Positions 1-10,709 of a stretch of 64,000 nucleotides of DNA are shown piece after piece. Made by a program: the position numbers and the translations under genes. The DNA comes from Bradyrhizobium canariense (lineage in GTDB: Bacteria > Pseudomonadota > Alphaproteobacteria > Rhizobiales > Xanthobacteraceae). Position 1 is the first letter of the stretch. Every line of letters begins with the position of its first letter. A model generated the notes under the pieces. That model searched no databases. It was given only the letters and a program-made list of their open reading frames with translations, and was not told the DNA's origin. The stretch spans positions 124,001 to 188,000 of the forward strand of contig NZ_JAFCKJ010000008.1 of assembly GCF_018130465.1 (NCBI RefSeq), written 5' to 3'.

Positions 1-2
1 CC

Positions 3-383
3 GACGACAATGTCTGGACGCGCCGGCTCGTGCTGTTCCTGCGGGTGATGGCACTGCTCTCGATCCTGAAAGGTCTCTATCACTGGGCGCAGGTCACCGG
101 CTTCGTCGGCGGCGAGGACGAGGCGTTCGAGAACCAGGCGATGGCCTGGCAGGCCGCCACCGTCTATTTCGCCGTGATCGAGCTCGTTGCCGCGGTTGGC
201 CTCTGGCTCGCCACCCCCTGGGGCGCGGTGGTGTGGCTGACGACCGTGGTGTCGATGGCGGTGATCGAGCTGATGTTCCCGGGCATCTACGGCGGCAGCC
301 TGGTCGTGGTCGGGGTCGAGGCCTTCATGCTGGCCGCCTATCTCGCGCTCGCCTGGATGGCGGCACGCGAACGGCCGCCATAG
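3..383 (+). CDS. DUF6163-like small membrane protein (5' end outside window)
   Basis: The frame is open to the left edge, so the true start lies outside the window; the GTG at 30 is only an internal candidate. The visible 126 residues contain three to four hydrophobic helices (around LFLRVMALLSIL, AVIELVAAVGLWLA, VVWLTTVVSMAVIELMF and VEAFMLAAYLALAW), so this is a small integral inner-membrane protein. It resembles the DUF6163 family of Bradyrhizobium and relatives, for which I know no function. It is followed by a palindromic repeat and a long gene-free stretch, so it appears to end its transcription unit. Confidence 0.7.
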   Translation, partial: DDNVWTRRLVLFLRVMALLSILKGLYHWAQVTGFVGGEDEAFENQAMAWQAATVYFAVIELVAAVGLWLATPWGAVVWLTTVVSMAVIELMFPGIYGGSLVVVGVEAFMLAAYLALAWMAARERPP

Positions 384-408
384 GCGACGATTTCAACGCA
401 CGCTCTCT

Positions 409-525
409 CGTGCCCCGGACGCTGCGCAGCACGTTGTGATGCGCTGCTGAGCCGGGGCCCATCTGTCCACGAGCTCATTTGTGGCCCCTTGGTCCCGGAT
501 CTTTGCTTCGCTAGTCCGGGACACG
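409..525. repeat. Intergenic palindromic repeat (GTCCCGGAC-type)
   Basis: Opposed arms around GTGCCCCGGACGCTGCGCAGC and AGTCCGGGACACG enclose a GC-rich middle with internal inverted segments. This is the style of a common Bradyrhizobium intergenic repeat that follows gene 3' ends. Confidence 0.55.
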
Positions 526-621
526 TGAGCGCGGTTGTCGCTACTTGGTTGACCGTTGGTTGCCTAAAATTCGAGGTAACTTTTCATTGACCTCGTGCAT
601 TCCGCCACAGCTCTTACGCGG

Positions 622-635
622 CCGTTTCGAAACGG
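622..635. promoter_or_regulatory. Perfect 14-bp palindrome
   Basis: CCGTTTCGAAACGG equals its own reverse complement and lies in a gene-free stretch about 250 bases before the LdtR-type gene. It could be a binding site for a dimeric regulator. No function can be assigned from sequence. Confidence 0.3.
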
Positions 636-853
636 GGCGGGGCTGTTCTGGAATGCGACAATCGGGGCGGACGGAGGGTGAACAGGACCTTGCGAGAGTC
701 AACAGACGGTTGCGAAAAGTGCTTGTGGCACAGGCTTAATCCGCAATTCACTGTCTTAAATTCATGATCTCTTTATTCTCTTATTTAAGCCGATCTTCAA
801 ACGAGCCCCTTAAGTTGCACCTATCAGACGGGACACAAGTTTCGTCGAATAAG

Positions 854-870
854 TGTCGATAAAAACGACA
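854..870. promoter_or_regulatory. Inverted repeat before the LdtR-type gene, possible autoregulatory operator
   Basis: TGTCG and CGACA arms flank an AT-rich 7-base centre, ending 14 bases before the ATG at 885. MarR proteins commonly repress their own genes from such sites. Assignment as an operator is inference. Confidence 0.35.
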
Positions 871-884
871 ACAGGGGAAGTGTC

Positions 885-1403
885 ATGATGAAAGCCGTCG
901 CAACTGCGGCAGATACCGCAGAGCGCGTCTCCGGCCAGCAGGGTTCGGTGCAGACGCTCTATCTGGAAGCCTTGACTCTGGTGGAGCGGCTGCATCGCCG
1001 GCTGCTCGACGTCATCAAGGACGAGTTCGATCGCCGCGGTCGTGCGGACATCAACTCGGTGCAGGCGCTCCTGCTTTACAACATCGGCGACAAGGAGCTG
1101 ACCGCGGGCGAACTGCGCACGCGCGGTTATTACCTCGGCTCCAACGTCTCCTACAATCTGAAGAAGCTCGTCGAGCTCGGCTTCCTGGATCATCAGCGCT
1201 CGCGCGTCGATCGCCGCTCGGTGCGCATCCGCCTGACGCCGCAGGGCCAGGAAGTTCGCCGCATCGTGGACTCGCTCTACCAGAAGCACGTCAAGACGGT
1301 GGAGCAGGTCGGCGGCATCTCGGGCGAGGAGTTCTCGACCCTCAACAAGTCGCTGCACCGCCTCGAGCGGTTCTGGACCGACCAGATCCTGTATCGTCTC
1401 TGA
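885..1403 (+). CDS. ldtR: MarR-family transcriptional regulator, LdtR-like
   Basis: A 172-residue winged-helix protein. The helix-turn-helix lies at roughly residues 60-110 (SVQALLLYNIGDKELTAGEL, then NVSYNLKKLVELGF as recognition helix and DRRSVRIRLTPQG as wing). The C-terminal helix ends in LERFWTDQILYRL. The sequence matches my memory of LdtR, the Rhizobiales regulator that controls an L,D-transpeptidase gene and osmotic tolerance in Liberibacter. A strong Shine-Dalgarno (AGGGGAAG) precedes two adjacent ATGs at 885 and 888. The N-terminal ~25 residues before the conserved part are variable. No L,D-transpeptidase gene is in the window, so its target must lie elsewhere. Confidence 0.8.
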   Translation: MMKAVATAADTAERVSGQQGSVQTLYLEALTLVERLHRRLLDVIKDEFDRRGRADINSVQALLLYNIGDKELTAGELRTRGYYLGSNVSYNLKKLVELGFLDHQRSRVDRRSVRIRLTPQGQEVRRIVDSLYQKHVKTVEQVGGISGEEFSTLNKSLHRLERFWTDQILYRL

Positions 1404-1604
1404 GCTCTTTCGACGGGACTTGGCCAAGCCGGCCCACAACAAGACCGGCAAGCCTCCCGAACGTGCCTGAACTTCCCCAAGCGCGCCGGCCCGGCTCTGC
1501 CCGGACCGGTGCGTTTTGTCATTTCGCGGTTGCGAAAAAAATCGCCAAACGTCCGGAACGAGTTCCCGATTCAGCGCTTATCCCCTTCGGATCGGAGGCT
1601 GACG

Positions 1605-1841
1605 ATGCTGGTCGAGCGTGGCGTGGGGGCGGTGAACGTGGAACTCGTGAGCGAGGCCTATGCCATCGCCGCGAACTATCTTCGCCGCTCCGGGGCGATC
1701 CGCGACACCCTCGTCACCGACGAACGCCTGCTCGAGATCGTCATCAAGCTGCTCCAGCACGGCGAATTCAACAAGATCAGGCTGGCCAACAAGGCCATCG
1801 GCAGGTTCGAGGCGCAGTCCGAGGCCAAAGCGGTTGCCTGA
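1605..1841 (+). CDS. Small conserved-looking protein of unknown function (78 aa)
   Basis: The frame is open from a GTG at 1509, but the ATG at 1605 is preceded by GGAGG at ideal spacing, so I start there. The product is soluble and mostly helical (LVSEAYAIAANYLRRSGAI, LLEIVIKLLQHGEFNKIRLA). It has no cysteines, signal peptide or membrane segment. The downstream gene is a second small protein on the same strand after 61 bases, so the two may be co-transcribed. I do not recognise the family; the regular codon pattern and good ribosome site argue that it is real. Confidence 0.6.
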   Translation: MLVERGVGAVNVELVSEAYAIAANYLRRSGAIRDTLVTDERLLEIVIKLLQHGEFNKIRLANKAIGRFEAQSEAKAVA

Positions 1842-1902
1842 TCAAAACTCCCAAAATCGGCAAGAAAATCGCCAAAAAGCCAGCCAAGAACCAGAGGGTG
1901 CC

Positions 1903-2124
1903 ATGGAAGCTGCCATCGACCGGATCATGCAGACCTATGACCTGCTCGCCAACCGCACGTCAGCTGCGAGCGCGGAGGCGAGGGCCAAGGTCACGAACTA
2001 TCTCAATACGTTGATGGAAGCCGGCGAGAAGGACACCCACAGGTTGACCGTGTGCGGTCTGACCTATCTGCGCGAGCTCGACGGCAGCGTGGACCCCGTG
2101 AAGGCGGGGTATACCGGGCTTTAG
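1903..2124 (+). CDS. Small protein of unknown function (73 aa)
   Basis: Starts at the ATG at 1903 behind AGAGGGTGCC. The product is helical (AAIDRIMQTYDLLANR, ARAKVTNYLNTLMEAGEKD, RLTVCGLTYLRELDG) with one cysteine and no export signal. It follows the 78-residue gene in the same orientation, so the two may form a small operon. A longer reading from 1660 exists in this frame but overlaps the upstream gene completely and is unlikely. Family unknown to me. Confidence 0.6.
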   Translation: MEAAIDRIMQTYDLLANRTSAASAEARAKVTNYLNTLMEAGEKDTHRLTVCGLTYLRELDGSVDPVKAGYTGL

Positions 2125-2195
2125 CGGGCGGCCATCCCGTCGGACCGCGCGGCTCTAAAGCCCAAACGGACCTTCCCGGACCTGTTCCCGGACCT

Positions 2196-2292
2196 GGACG
2201 ACCGGATGCCGCCCGGTCGTCCAAAACCTCCAATCCCACCATATCTTGCATAAATCTCCGGTCCGACCCGCAACTACTTGGCCTGTTGCGGG
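2196..2292 (+). promoter_or_regulatory. Two inverted repeats in the glyA upstream region
   Basis: The first pairs GGACGACCGG (2196-2205) with CCGGTCGTCC (2213-2222) around a 7-base loop. The second pairs CCCGCAAC (2267-2274) with GTTGCGGG (2285-2292). Neither is followed by a T-run, so they are not ordinary terminators. They may form a folded glyA leader or an operator. No recognised riboswitch consensus was found. Confidence 0.35.
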
Positions 2293-2384
2293 CGATGTGG
2301 TAGATCGCGCTCGCCGCTTCCGATCACCACACCAGACCCGCCCGTAGCCCGCCAAAAGGCTGCGGCGGTGGAGATATTCGCAAG

Positions 2385-3683
2385 ATGACCTTCGCCAAAA
2401 CCGCCTCCGCGCCCGATTCGTTTTTCACCGCCTCGCTCGAGCAGGCCGACCCGGAAATCGCAGCCGCCATCAAAGGCGAGCTCGGCCGGCAGCGTCATGA
2501 GGTCGAGCTGATCGCCTCCGAGAACATCGTCAGCCGTGCCGTGCTGGAAGCGCAGGGTTCGGTGATGACCAACAAATATGCGGAAGGCTATCCGGGCGCG
2601 CGCTACTACGGCGGTTGTGAGTGGGTCGACGTCGCCGAGAACCTCGCGATCGACCGCGCCAAGAAGCTGTTCGGCGCCAACTTCGCCAACGTGCAGCCGA
2701 ACTCCGGCAGCCAGATGAACCAGGCGGTGTTCCTGGCGCTGCTGCAGCCCGGCGACACCTTCATGGGCCTCGATCTCGCGGCCGGCGGCCATCTCACCCA
2801 CGGCTCCCCCGTCAACATGAGCGGCAAGTGGTTCAAGGCCGCGCACTACACCGTGCGCCGCGAGGACCAGATCATCGACATGGACGCCGTCGCCAAGCAG
2901 GCCGAGGAGGTCAAGCCGAAGCTGATCGTGGCCGGCGGCTCGGCCTATTCGCGCGCCTGGGACTTCAAGCGCTTCCGCGAGATCGCGGACAGCGTCGGCG
3001 CGTACCTCCTGGTCGACATGGCGCACTTCGCCGGTCTCGTTGCCGGCGGCGTGCATGCTTCGCCCGTGCCTCATGCGCACATCACCACGACCACGACCCA
3101 CAAATCGCTGCGCGGTCCGCGCGGCGGCCTGATGCTGTGGAATGACGAGGCGCTGACCAAGAAATTCAACTCGGCGATCTTCCCGGGCCTGCAGGGCGGC
3201 CCCCTGATGCACGTGATCGCGGCGAAGGCGGTCGCCTTCGGCGAGGCACTGCGTCCGGACTTCAAGGTCTACGCAAAGAACGTCGTCGAGAACGCCAAGG
3301 CGCTGGCCGAGGCCATGAAGAGCCACGGGTTCGACATTGTCTCAGGCGGCACCGATAACCATCTGATGCTCGTTGACCTCCGGCCGAAGGGCCTGAAGGG
3401 CAACGCCTCGGAGAAGGCGCTGGTTCGCGCCGCCATCACCTGCAACAAGAACGGCATTCCGTTCGACCCCGAGTCGCCGTTCGTCACCTCCGGTATTCGT
3501 CTGGGCACGCCGGCTGCGACCACCCGCGGCTTCGGCGTTGCCGAATTCCAGCAGGTCGGCGGCATGATCGCCGAAGTCCTGAACGCGATCGCGCAATCTT
3601 CCGACGGCAAGGCGCCGCTGGTGGAAGCCGCGATCAAGGAACGGGTCAAGGCGCTCACCGACCGGTTCCCGATCTATCAGTAA
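2385..3683 (+). CDS. glyA: Serine hydroxymethyltransferase
   Basis: Cytosolic PLP enzyme that converts serine and tetrahydrofolate to glycine and 5,10-methylene-tetrahydrofolate, the main source of one-carbon units. The 432-residue length is normal for the family. Visible hallmarks are [10 protein letters not shown] near residue 42, [15 protein letters not shown], the PLP-lysine motif [15 protein letters not shown] near residue 238, and the C-terminal [16 protein letters not shown]. The ATG at 2385 lies 260 bases after the previous gene, so it likely has its own promoter. nrdR follows after 41 bases in the same direction, and ribD overlaps nrdR, so glyA probably heads the one-carbon/riboflavin cluster. 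Confidence 0.97.
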   Translation: MTFAKTASAPDSFFTASLEQADPEIAAAIKGELGRQRHEVELIASENIVSRAVLEAQGSVMTNKYAEGYPGARYYGGCEWVDVAENLAIDRAKKLFGANFANVQPNSGSQMNQAVFLALLQPGDTFMGLDLAAGGHLTHGSPVNMSGKWFKAAHYTVRREDQIIDMDAVAKQAEEVKPKLIVAGGSAYSRAWDFKRFREIADSVGAYLLVDMAHFAGLVAGGVHASPVPHAHITTTTTHKSLRGPRGGLMLWNDEALTKKFNSAIFPGLQGGPLMHVIAAKAVAFGEALRPDFKVYAKNVVENAKALAEAMKSHGFDIVSGGTDNHLMLVDLRPKGLKGNASEKALVRAAITCNKNGIPFDPESPFVTSGIRLGTPAATTRGFGVAEFQQVGGMIAEVLNAIAQSSDGKAPLVEAAIKERVKALTDRFPIYQ

Positions 3684-3724
3684 GGCCCAAGTGAACTGGT
3701 AAGAAAACCGGTCAAGGTAAACGG

Positions 3725-4207
3725 ATGCGCTGCCCGAACTGCAACAGTCTCGATACGCAGGTAAAGGACTCGCGTCCGACCGAGGACTCTTCCGTGATCC
3801 GCAGGCGGCGCGTGTGCGTCGCCTGCAATTTTCGCTTCACCACCTTCGAGCGGGTGCAGCTGCGTGAGCTCACGGTGATCAAGCGCAACGGCCGCCGCGT
3901 GCCGTTCGACCGCGACAAGCTGATGCGCTCGGTGTCGATCTCCCTGCGCAAGCGCCAGGTCGAGCCGGAACGGGTGGAGAAGATGGTCTCCACCATCGTG
4001 CGCGAGCTCGAGACCGGGGGCGAGGCCGAGATCTCCTCGGAGGTGATCGGCGAGACCGTGATGGAGCATCTGCGCACGCTCGACGACGTCGCCTATGTCC
4101 GCTTTGCCTCGGTCTACCGCAATTTCCGCGAGGCCAAGGATTTCGCTGACGTGCTCGGCGAGCTCTCCGGTGAGGAGGAAGCGCGGCTCGCCGCGATCCG
4201 CAAATGA
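3725..4207 (+). CDS. nrdR: Transcriptional repressor NrdR
   Basis: Represses ribonucleotide reductase genes through NrdR boxes when its ATP-cone domain binds dATP. The N-terminal zinc ribbon shows CPNC (residues 3-6) and a second CVAC pair; [18 protein letters not shown] follows. The ATP-cone starts at [16 protein letters not shown]. The 160-residue length is typical. The stop overlaps the start of ribD by four bases (ATGA), indicating translational coupling. glyA-nrdR-ribD is a familiar alphaproteobacterial order. Confidence 0.95.
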   Translation: MRCPNCNSLDTQVKDSRPTEDSSVIRRRRVCVACNFRFTTFERVQLRELTVIKRNGRRVPFDRDKLMRSVSISLRKRQVEPERVEKMVSTIVRELETGGEAEISSEVIGETVMEHLRTLDDVAYVRFASVYRNFREAKDFADVLGELSGEEEARLAAIRK

Positions 4208-5352
4208 TCTTCCGCATCCTGGAGGATCAATTCGCGCAGAAGGCGCGCGAGTCCAGGGATGCCGATCGGCGCTTCATGGAGCTTGCGCTGGCGCTCGGCA
4301 GGCGCGGGCAGGGACGTACCTGGCCCAATCCCGCCGTCGGCGCCGTCATCGTCAAGGACGGCGTGATCGTCGGCCGCGGCTGGACCCAACCTGGCGGACG
4401 GCCGCATGGCGAGCCCGAAGCGCTGCGGCGCGCAGGCGAGGCCGCGCGCGGCGCCACGCTCTACGTCACGCTGGAGCCGTGCTCGCATTTCGGCAAGTCG
4501 CCACCATGCGCCGACGCAGTGATCGCCGCCGGCATCAAGCGGGTGGTGGCCGCGATCGAGGATCCCAATCCGGAAGTCGCCGGTCAGGGCCATGCGCGCC
4601 TGCGCACCGCCGGCATCATGGTGGATGTGGGTCTGTGCGCGCGCGAAGCCGCCTTCGACCACGCCGGGCATTTCCGCCGCATCAGGGATCACCGCCCGCA
4701 TGTGATCCTGAAGCTCGCGGTCTCGCCCGACGGCAAGATCGGCGCGGCCGGCGGCAAGCCGGTCGCGATCACCGGCGAGGCGGCGCGCGACCGCGCGCAT
4801 CTCCTGCGCGCCTCGAGCGACGCCATCCTGGTCGGCATCGGCACGGTGCTGGCGGACGATCCGCAGCTCAACTGCCGCCTGCCGGGCATGGCGGCGCGCT
4901 CGCCGGTGCGCGTGGTGCTCGATCAGAGCCTGCGCATTCCCGGCGCGAGCAAGCTCGTGGGCTCCGCGCGCGAGACGCCGCTGTGGGTGGTGGGTTCTGA
5001 GCTCGCGGAGGCTGCGGCCGCCACACGGCTCGGTGCTGCCGGCGCGCAGGTGATCCGCGTGCCGCCCGGCAACGCCTCGGGACTCGATCTTGCGGCCGTG
5101 CTGCATGCATTGGCCGGGAAGGGCATCACGCGGCTGATGGTCGAGGGCGGCAGCCGCGTTGCGGCGTCCTTCATCGCCGCTGACCTCGCTGACGAGATAT
5201 GGCTGTTCCGCGGCACGGATGCGGTGGGCGCCGACGGGGTGGATGCGCTCGCTGCATTGCCCCTGTCGAAAATCACGCAGTCACAGACCTACAAGGTTCA
5301 TGCTAGCGAGACATTCGAGCACGATACTCTCACCATCTACGAGCGCACCTGA
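4204..5352 (+). CDS. ribD: Bifunctional riboflavin deaminase/reductase RibD
   Basis: Catalyses the second and third steps of riboflavin synthesis: deamination of the pyrimidine intermediate, then NADPH-dependent side-chain reduction. The N-terminal cytidine-deaminase-like domain shows HGEPEAL with catalytic Glu and the zinc ligands in [14 protein letters not shown] (about residues 95-108). The C-terminal reductase domain begins near [14 protein letters not shown] and includes [19 protein letters not shown] and [13 protein letters not shown]. At 382 residues it is full length. It overlaps nrdR by four bases and is followed after one base by ribE. No FMN riboswitch was seen upstream of this cluster. 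Confidence 0.95.
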   Translation: MIFRILEDQFAQKARESRDADRRFMELALALGRRGQGRTWPNPAVGAVIVKDGVIVGRGWTQPGGRPHGEPEALRRAGEAARGATLYVTLEPCSHFGKSPPCADAVIAAGIKRVVAAIEDPNPEVAGQGHARLRTAGIMVDVGLCAREAAFDHAGHFRRIRDHRPHVILKLAVSPDGKIGAAGGKPVAITGEAARDRAHLLRASSDAILVGIGTVLADDPQLNCRLPGMAARSPVRVVLDQSLRIPGASKLVGSARETPLWVVGSELAEAAAATRLGAAGAQVIRVPPGNASGLDLAAVLHALAGKGITRLMVEGGSRVAASFIAADLADEIWLFRGTDAVGADGVDALAALPLSKITQSQTYKVHASETFEHDTLTIYERT

Positions 5353-5353
5353 C

Positions 5354-5977
5354 ATGTTCACCGGCATTGTCACCGATATCGGCGAGATCGTCGGCTTCAC
5401 GCCGACGGCGCAGGGCCAGTTGCACCGGCTGCGCATCGCCTGCCGCTACGATCAGACCACCATTGCCGACGGCGCCTCGATCGCCTGCAACGGCGTCTGC
5501 CTGACGGTGGTCGCTTCCGGCGTCGAAGGCGGCAAAGACTCTGCTCAAAGGACCTGGTTCGACGTCGATGCCGCGGCCGAGACGCTGGCGCTGACGACCG
5601 CAAAGCACTGGAGGGTCGGCACGAGGCTCAACCTCGAGCGTGCGCTCAAGATCGGCGACGAGCTCGGCGGGCATATCGTCGCCGGCCATGCCGATGGCAT
5701 CGCGACCCTCGTCAGCCGCGAGAACCTGCCCGACATGGCGCGGTTCGAGCTCGCCACGACGCGGGAGTTGGCGCGGTTCATCGCGACCAAGGGCTCGATC
5801 ACGCTCGACGGCGTGTCGCTGACGGTTAATACGGTGAAGGACGTGACCTTTTCGGTGCTGATCATCCCGCACACCCTGACGGTCACGACGATCGGCGGCT
5901 GGAAGGCGGGGGATGAGGTCAATATCGAGGTCGATCTGATGGCCCGCTACGCGGCGCGGCTGACGGAAATGAAGTGA
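5354..5977 (+). CDS. ribE: Riboflavin synthase, alpha subunit
   Basis: Dismutates two molecules of 6,7-dimethyl-8-ribityllumazine to riboflavin. The ATG at 5354, one base after ribD ends, gives the invariant N-terminus MFTGIVTDIG. Two lumazine-binding repeats are visible: SIACNGVCLTVV in the first half and LGGHIVAGHADG plus SITLDGVSLTVN in the second. The length of 207 residues is usual. An in-frame extension to 5159 lies inside ribD and is rejected. Confidence 0.96.
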   Translation: MFTGIVTDIGEIVGFTPTAQGQLHRLRIACRYDQTTIADGASIACNGVCLTVVASGVEGGKDSAQRTWFDVDAAAETLALTTAKHWRVGTRLNLERALKIGDELGGHIVAGHADGIATLVSRENLPDMARFELATTRELARFIATKGSITLDGVSLTVNTVKDVTFSVLIIPHTLTVTTIGGWKAGDEVNIEVDLMARYAARLTEMK

Positions 5978-6049
5978 CGGCGTCTTTAAACTTGGCTTAC
6001 CCGCTGGTGGCGACTACATAGCGCCAACCCCTGTGAAACGGATTTGACG

Positions 6050-6541
6050 ATGGCAGACGCGCGGCGCGCACCCCTGAAGGACCAGACCGACATTTCCGGC
6101 GCTCGTGCGCTGATTGTCGAGGCACGGTTCTATGACGATCTCCAGGACGCGATGCTCGAAGGCGCGGTGGCCGAGCTGAAGGCGGCCGGCCTGACGCACG
6201 ACGTCATCACGGTTCCCGGCGCGCTGGAGATCCCGGCGGCGGTGGCGATCGCCATCGATTCCGCGGCTGCCAATGGCAAGCCCTATGACGCCGCGATCGC
6301 GCTCGGCTGCGTGATCCGCGGCGACACCATCCATTTCGAAATCGTCTCGCAAGAGTCCTCGCGTGCGCTGATGGACCTGGCGGTGGCGCGAAAGCTGCCG
6401 CTCGGCAACGGCATTCTCACCGTCAACACCGAGGCGCAGGCCTGGGCGCGGGCGCGCGCCAGCGAGCTCAACAAGGGCGGCGACGCCGCGCGCGCCGCGA
6501 TTGCGATGCTGCGCATAAAACGCCGGCTGGCGCGGGCTTGA
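6050..6541 (+). CDS. ribH: 6,7-dimethyl-8-ribityllumazine synthase
   Basis: Condenses the RibD/phosphatase product with 3,4-dihydroxy-2-butanone 4-phosphate, forming the substrate of RibE. Family motifs are [19 protein letters not shown] and [17 protein letters not shown], which includes the active-site His. The ATG at 6050 is preferred over a TTG two codons earlier. nusB starts two bases after the stop, in the common ribH-nusB arrangement. Confidence 0.96.
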   Translation: MADARRAPLKDQTDISGARALIVEARFYDDLQDAMLEGAVAELKAAGLTHDVITVPGALEIPAAVAIAIDSAAANGKPYDAAIALGCVIRGDTIHFEIVSQESSRALMDLAVARKLPLGNGILTVNTEAQAWARARASELNKGGDAARAAIAMLRIKRRLARA

Positions 6542-6543
6542 TC

Positions 6544-7041
6544 ATGGCCGATCACAGCAAAAAGCCGCCGGCTGGCACGGAGAAGAAGGCGAACCGGCGC
6601 GGTGCGGCGCGGCTCGCGGCCGTGCAGGCGCTGTACCAGATGGACATCGGCGGCGCCGGCATCAACGACATTTTTGCGGAGTTCGAGAGCCACTGGCTCG
6701 GCAACGAGGTCGAGGGCGACACATATCTGCCGGCGGAAGCGGCGTTCTTCCGCGACGTCGTCTCCGGCGTGGTGCGCGACCAGAAGAAGCTCGATCCGCT
6801 GATCGACGAGGCGCTGTCGAAGGGCTGGCCGTTGAAGCGCATCGAAGCGATCCTGCGCGCGGTGCTGCGGGCAGGGGCCTACGAGTTGGAACACCGCAAG
6901 GACGTGCCGGGCCGTGTCGTCGTGTCCGAATATGTCGACGTCGCCAATGCCTTCGTCGACCGCGAGGAGACCGGCATGGTCAACGCGGTGCTCGACCAGA
7001 TCGGCCGCCAGTTTCGCGGTGACGAGTTCGGGCGGGGGTAA
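6544..7041 (+). CDS. nusB: Transcription antitermination factor NusB
   Basis: RNA-binding protein that with NusE assembles the rRNA antitermination complex. The 165-residue all-helical sequence starts with a basic tail, then RRGAARLAAVQALYQMDIGG, and contains the family features LKRIEAILRAVLRAGAYEL and VVVSEYVDVANAFVDREETGMVNAVLD. The ATG at 6544 follows ribH by two bases, so translation is probably coupled. The gene ends 12 bases before a palindromic repeat. Confidence 0.95.
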   Translation: MADHSKKPPAGTEKKANRRGAARLAAVQALYQMDIGGAGINDIFAEFESHWLGNEVEGDTYLPAEAAFFRDVVSGVVRDQKKLDPLIDEALSKGWPLKRIEAILRAVLRAGAYELEHRKDVPGRVVVSEYVDVANAFVDREETGMVNAVLDQIGRQFRGDEFGRG

Positions 7042-7053
7042 TCACACATTCCG

Positions 7054-7158
7054 CTGTCATCACCCGCGAAGGCGGGTGATCCAGTACGCCGCGGCAGCGG
7101 TTATGGATTTCGGGCGTCTCGGCGTACTGGATCGCCCGGTCAAGCCGGGCGATGACAG
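7054..7158. repeat. Intergenic palindromic repeat, CCGGTCAAGCCGGG type
   Basis: Outer arms CTGTCATC and GATGACAG and inner arms GATCCAGTACGCCG and CGGCGTACTGGATC give a long imperfect hairpin between nusB and thiL. Related copies occur at 35491-35596, in part at 33401-33486, and in degenerate form at 30451-30521. Confidence 0.8.
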
Positions 7159-7179
7159 TGGAGTTTGGGGCTAGCGCCG

Positions 7180-8178
7180 ATGACGAACGCACCAGAAGCC
7201 TCCGCCGAAGACTCCCTCATCGCGCGCTATTTCAAGCCGCTGGCGACTGATCCCGGCGCGTTGGGGCTGGTCGACGATGCCGCCGTCCTGCAGTCGCTCG
7301 GCGAGGACATCGTCGTCACCACCGACGCGGTGGTCGAGGGCGTGCATTATCTTGCCACCGATCCGCCCGATACCATCGCGCGCAAGGCGCTGCGGGTGAA
7401 CCTGTCCGATCTCGCTGCCAAGGGGGCCGTGCCGGCCGGCTTCGTGCTGACGCTGGCGCTGCGCAGCAAGGAGGACGCCTGGCTCAGGCCGTTCGCGGAC
7501 GCGCTCGGCGAGGATGCGAACACCTTCGCCTGTCCGCTGCTCGGCGGCGACACGGTGTCGACGCCGGGGCCGCAGATGATCTCGATCACCGCCTTTGGCC
7601 GCGTGCCGCAGGGGCGGATGGTCGGCCGCACCGGCGCCAAGCCGGGCGACCGTATCCTGGTGACGGGGACGATCGGTGACGCCGCGCTTGGCCTCGATGT
7701 GCTCAAGGGCGGCGCGGTGGCGGGGGCACTGGCCTCCGATCCGCACGCGCGCGAGATGCTGATCTCGCGCTATCGCGTGCCGCAGCCGCGCAATGTTCTC
7801 GCGCAGGCCGTGCGTGACCATGCAACGGCTGCGATGGACGTCTCCGACGGCCTTGCCGGAGATCTGACGAAGCTCTGTGCGGCATCAGGCGTCTCGGCCA
7901 CGATCGACGTGGCGAGCGTGCCGCTCTCGGCTGCTGCGGCCGGCCTGGTCGCGGGCAAGTTCGTTTGCGTTGAGACGCTGCTTGCCGGGGGCGATGATTA
8001 CGAGGTGCTGTGCACCGTTCCGCCGGCGCAAAGCGACGCGCTGATGGCCTTGGGGCGGGCGGCAGGCCTTGCCGTCACGGCCATCGGTACGATCGTCGCG
8101 GGCCATGAGCGGCCGCGCTTCCTGGACGGGCAGGGCCAGGAGCTGGTCTTGAAGCGGCTGTCCTACAGCCACTTCTAG
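7180..8178 (+). CDS. thiL: Thiamine-monophosphate kinase
   Basis: Phosphorylates thiamine monophosphate to the active cofactor thiamine diphosphate. The 332-residue PurM/AIRS-fold protein shows DDAAVL near residue 30, TTDAVVEGVHY, LRVNLSDLAAKGAVP, CPLLGGDTVSTPG and MDVSDGLAGDLTKLC, all metal and ATP binding segments of ThiL. The ATG at 7180 is preferred over the in-frame codon at 7165, which lies too close to the repeat. nusB-thiL is a conserved neighbour pair in alphaproteobacteria. Confidence 0.95.
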   Translation: MTNAPEASAEDSLIARYFKPLATDPGALGLVDDAAVLQSLGEDIVVTTDAVVEGVHYLATDPPDTIARKALRVNLSDLAAKGAVPAGFVLTLALRSKEDAWLRPFADALGEDANTFACPLLGGDTVSTPGPQMISITAFGRVPQGRMVGRTGAKPGDRILVTGTIGDAALGLDVLKGGAVAGALASDPHAREMLISRYRVPQPRNVLAQAVRDHATAAMDVSDGLAGDLTKLCAASGVSATIDVASVPLSAAAAGLVAGKFVCVETLLAGGDDYEVLCTVPPAQSDALMALGRAAGLAVTAIGTIVAGHERPRFLDGQGQELVLKRLSYSHF

Positions 8179-8413
8179 GAATTGCTCCAAACCGGCCTCC
8201 GGGTTCTCAAGACGGGCTAAATACCTGCCGAGATCGGCTTTTCGGCCTTATCTGGCGTTGCACCCTCAATTTGATTTTGGCAAGGTCGTGACCGACTAGG
8301 GCCGCGCCTTCGGGCAAGGGCGGCCTTGTTCAAAATCAAGGCGCCGCACCGCACGACGGAAAAACAAAAGGCGCCGGGGGTACGTTCATCAAGGATCTGA
8401 GGCAAAAAATCAC

Positions 8414-10534
<2,121 letters not shown>

Positions 10535-10554
10535 GCGGCGTCAACGACACAAGA

Positions 10555-10588
10555 CAAAACCCCGCGGCGCGAGCCGCGGGGTTTTGTT
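10555..10588 (+). terminator. Rho-independent terminator after hppA
   Basis: AAACCCCGCGGC and GCCGCGGGGTTT form a near-perfect stem with a short loop, followed by TTTTGTTT. It lies 21 bases after the hppA stop. Confidence 0.9.
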
Positions 10589-10611
10589 TGATAAGTTGGA
10601 CGCTTCTCACC

Positions 10612-10700
10612 CCGTCATTGCGAGGAGCTCTTGCGACGAAGCAATCCAGGGTCTTTCTGCCGAGAGATCCTGGATTGCTTCGCTGCGCTCGCAATGACGG
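10612..10700. repeat. Intergenic palindromic repeat, GCAATCCAGG type
   Basis: Arms CCGTCATTGCGAG...GAAGCAATCCAGG and CCTGGATTGCTTC...CTCGCAATGACGG are inverted copies around a short centre. A second copy lies at 54050-54125 and a single arm at 47235-47250. Confidence 0.8.
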
Positions 10701-10709
10701 AAGTGGTGG

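Larger units (their letters stand above)
384..884. other. 501-base gene-free stretch upstream of the LdtR-type gene
   Basis: The first part is an intergenic palindromic repeat (409-525). The rest holds no convincing gene; a 64-codon frame at 545-739 has no supporting features. A perfect 14-bp palindrome lies at 622-635 (CCGTTTCGAAACGG), and a short TGTCG/CGACA inverted repeat at 854-870 sits just before the Shine-Dalgarno of the next gene. The stretch before 885 becomes AT-richer, as expected for a promoter region. Confidence 0.6.

Noticed and set aside
545-739. 64-codon frame upstream of the LdtR-type gene
   Set aside because: No ribosome site, no recognisable domain, and it covers a perfect palindrome; treated as non-coding.
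4204-7041. FMN riboswitch for the riboflavin genes
   Set aside because: No RFN-like leader with its conserved segments is visible before ribD, ribE or ribH.
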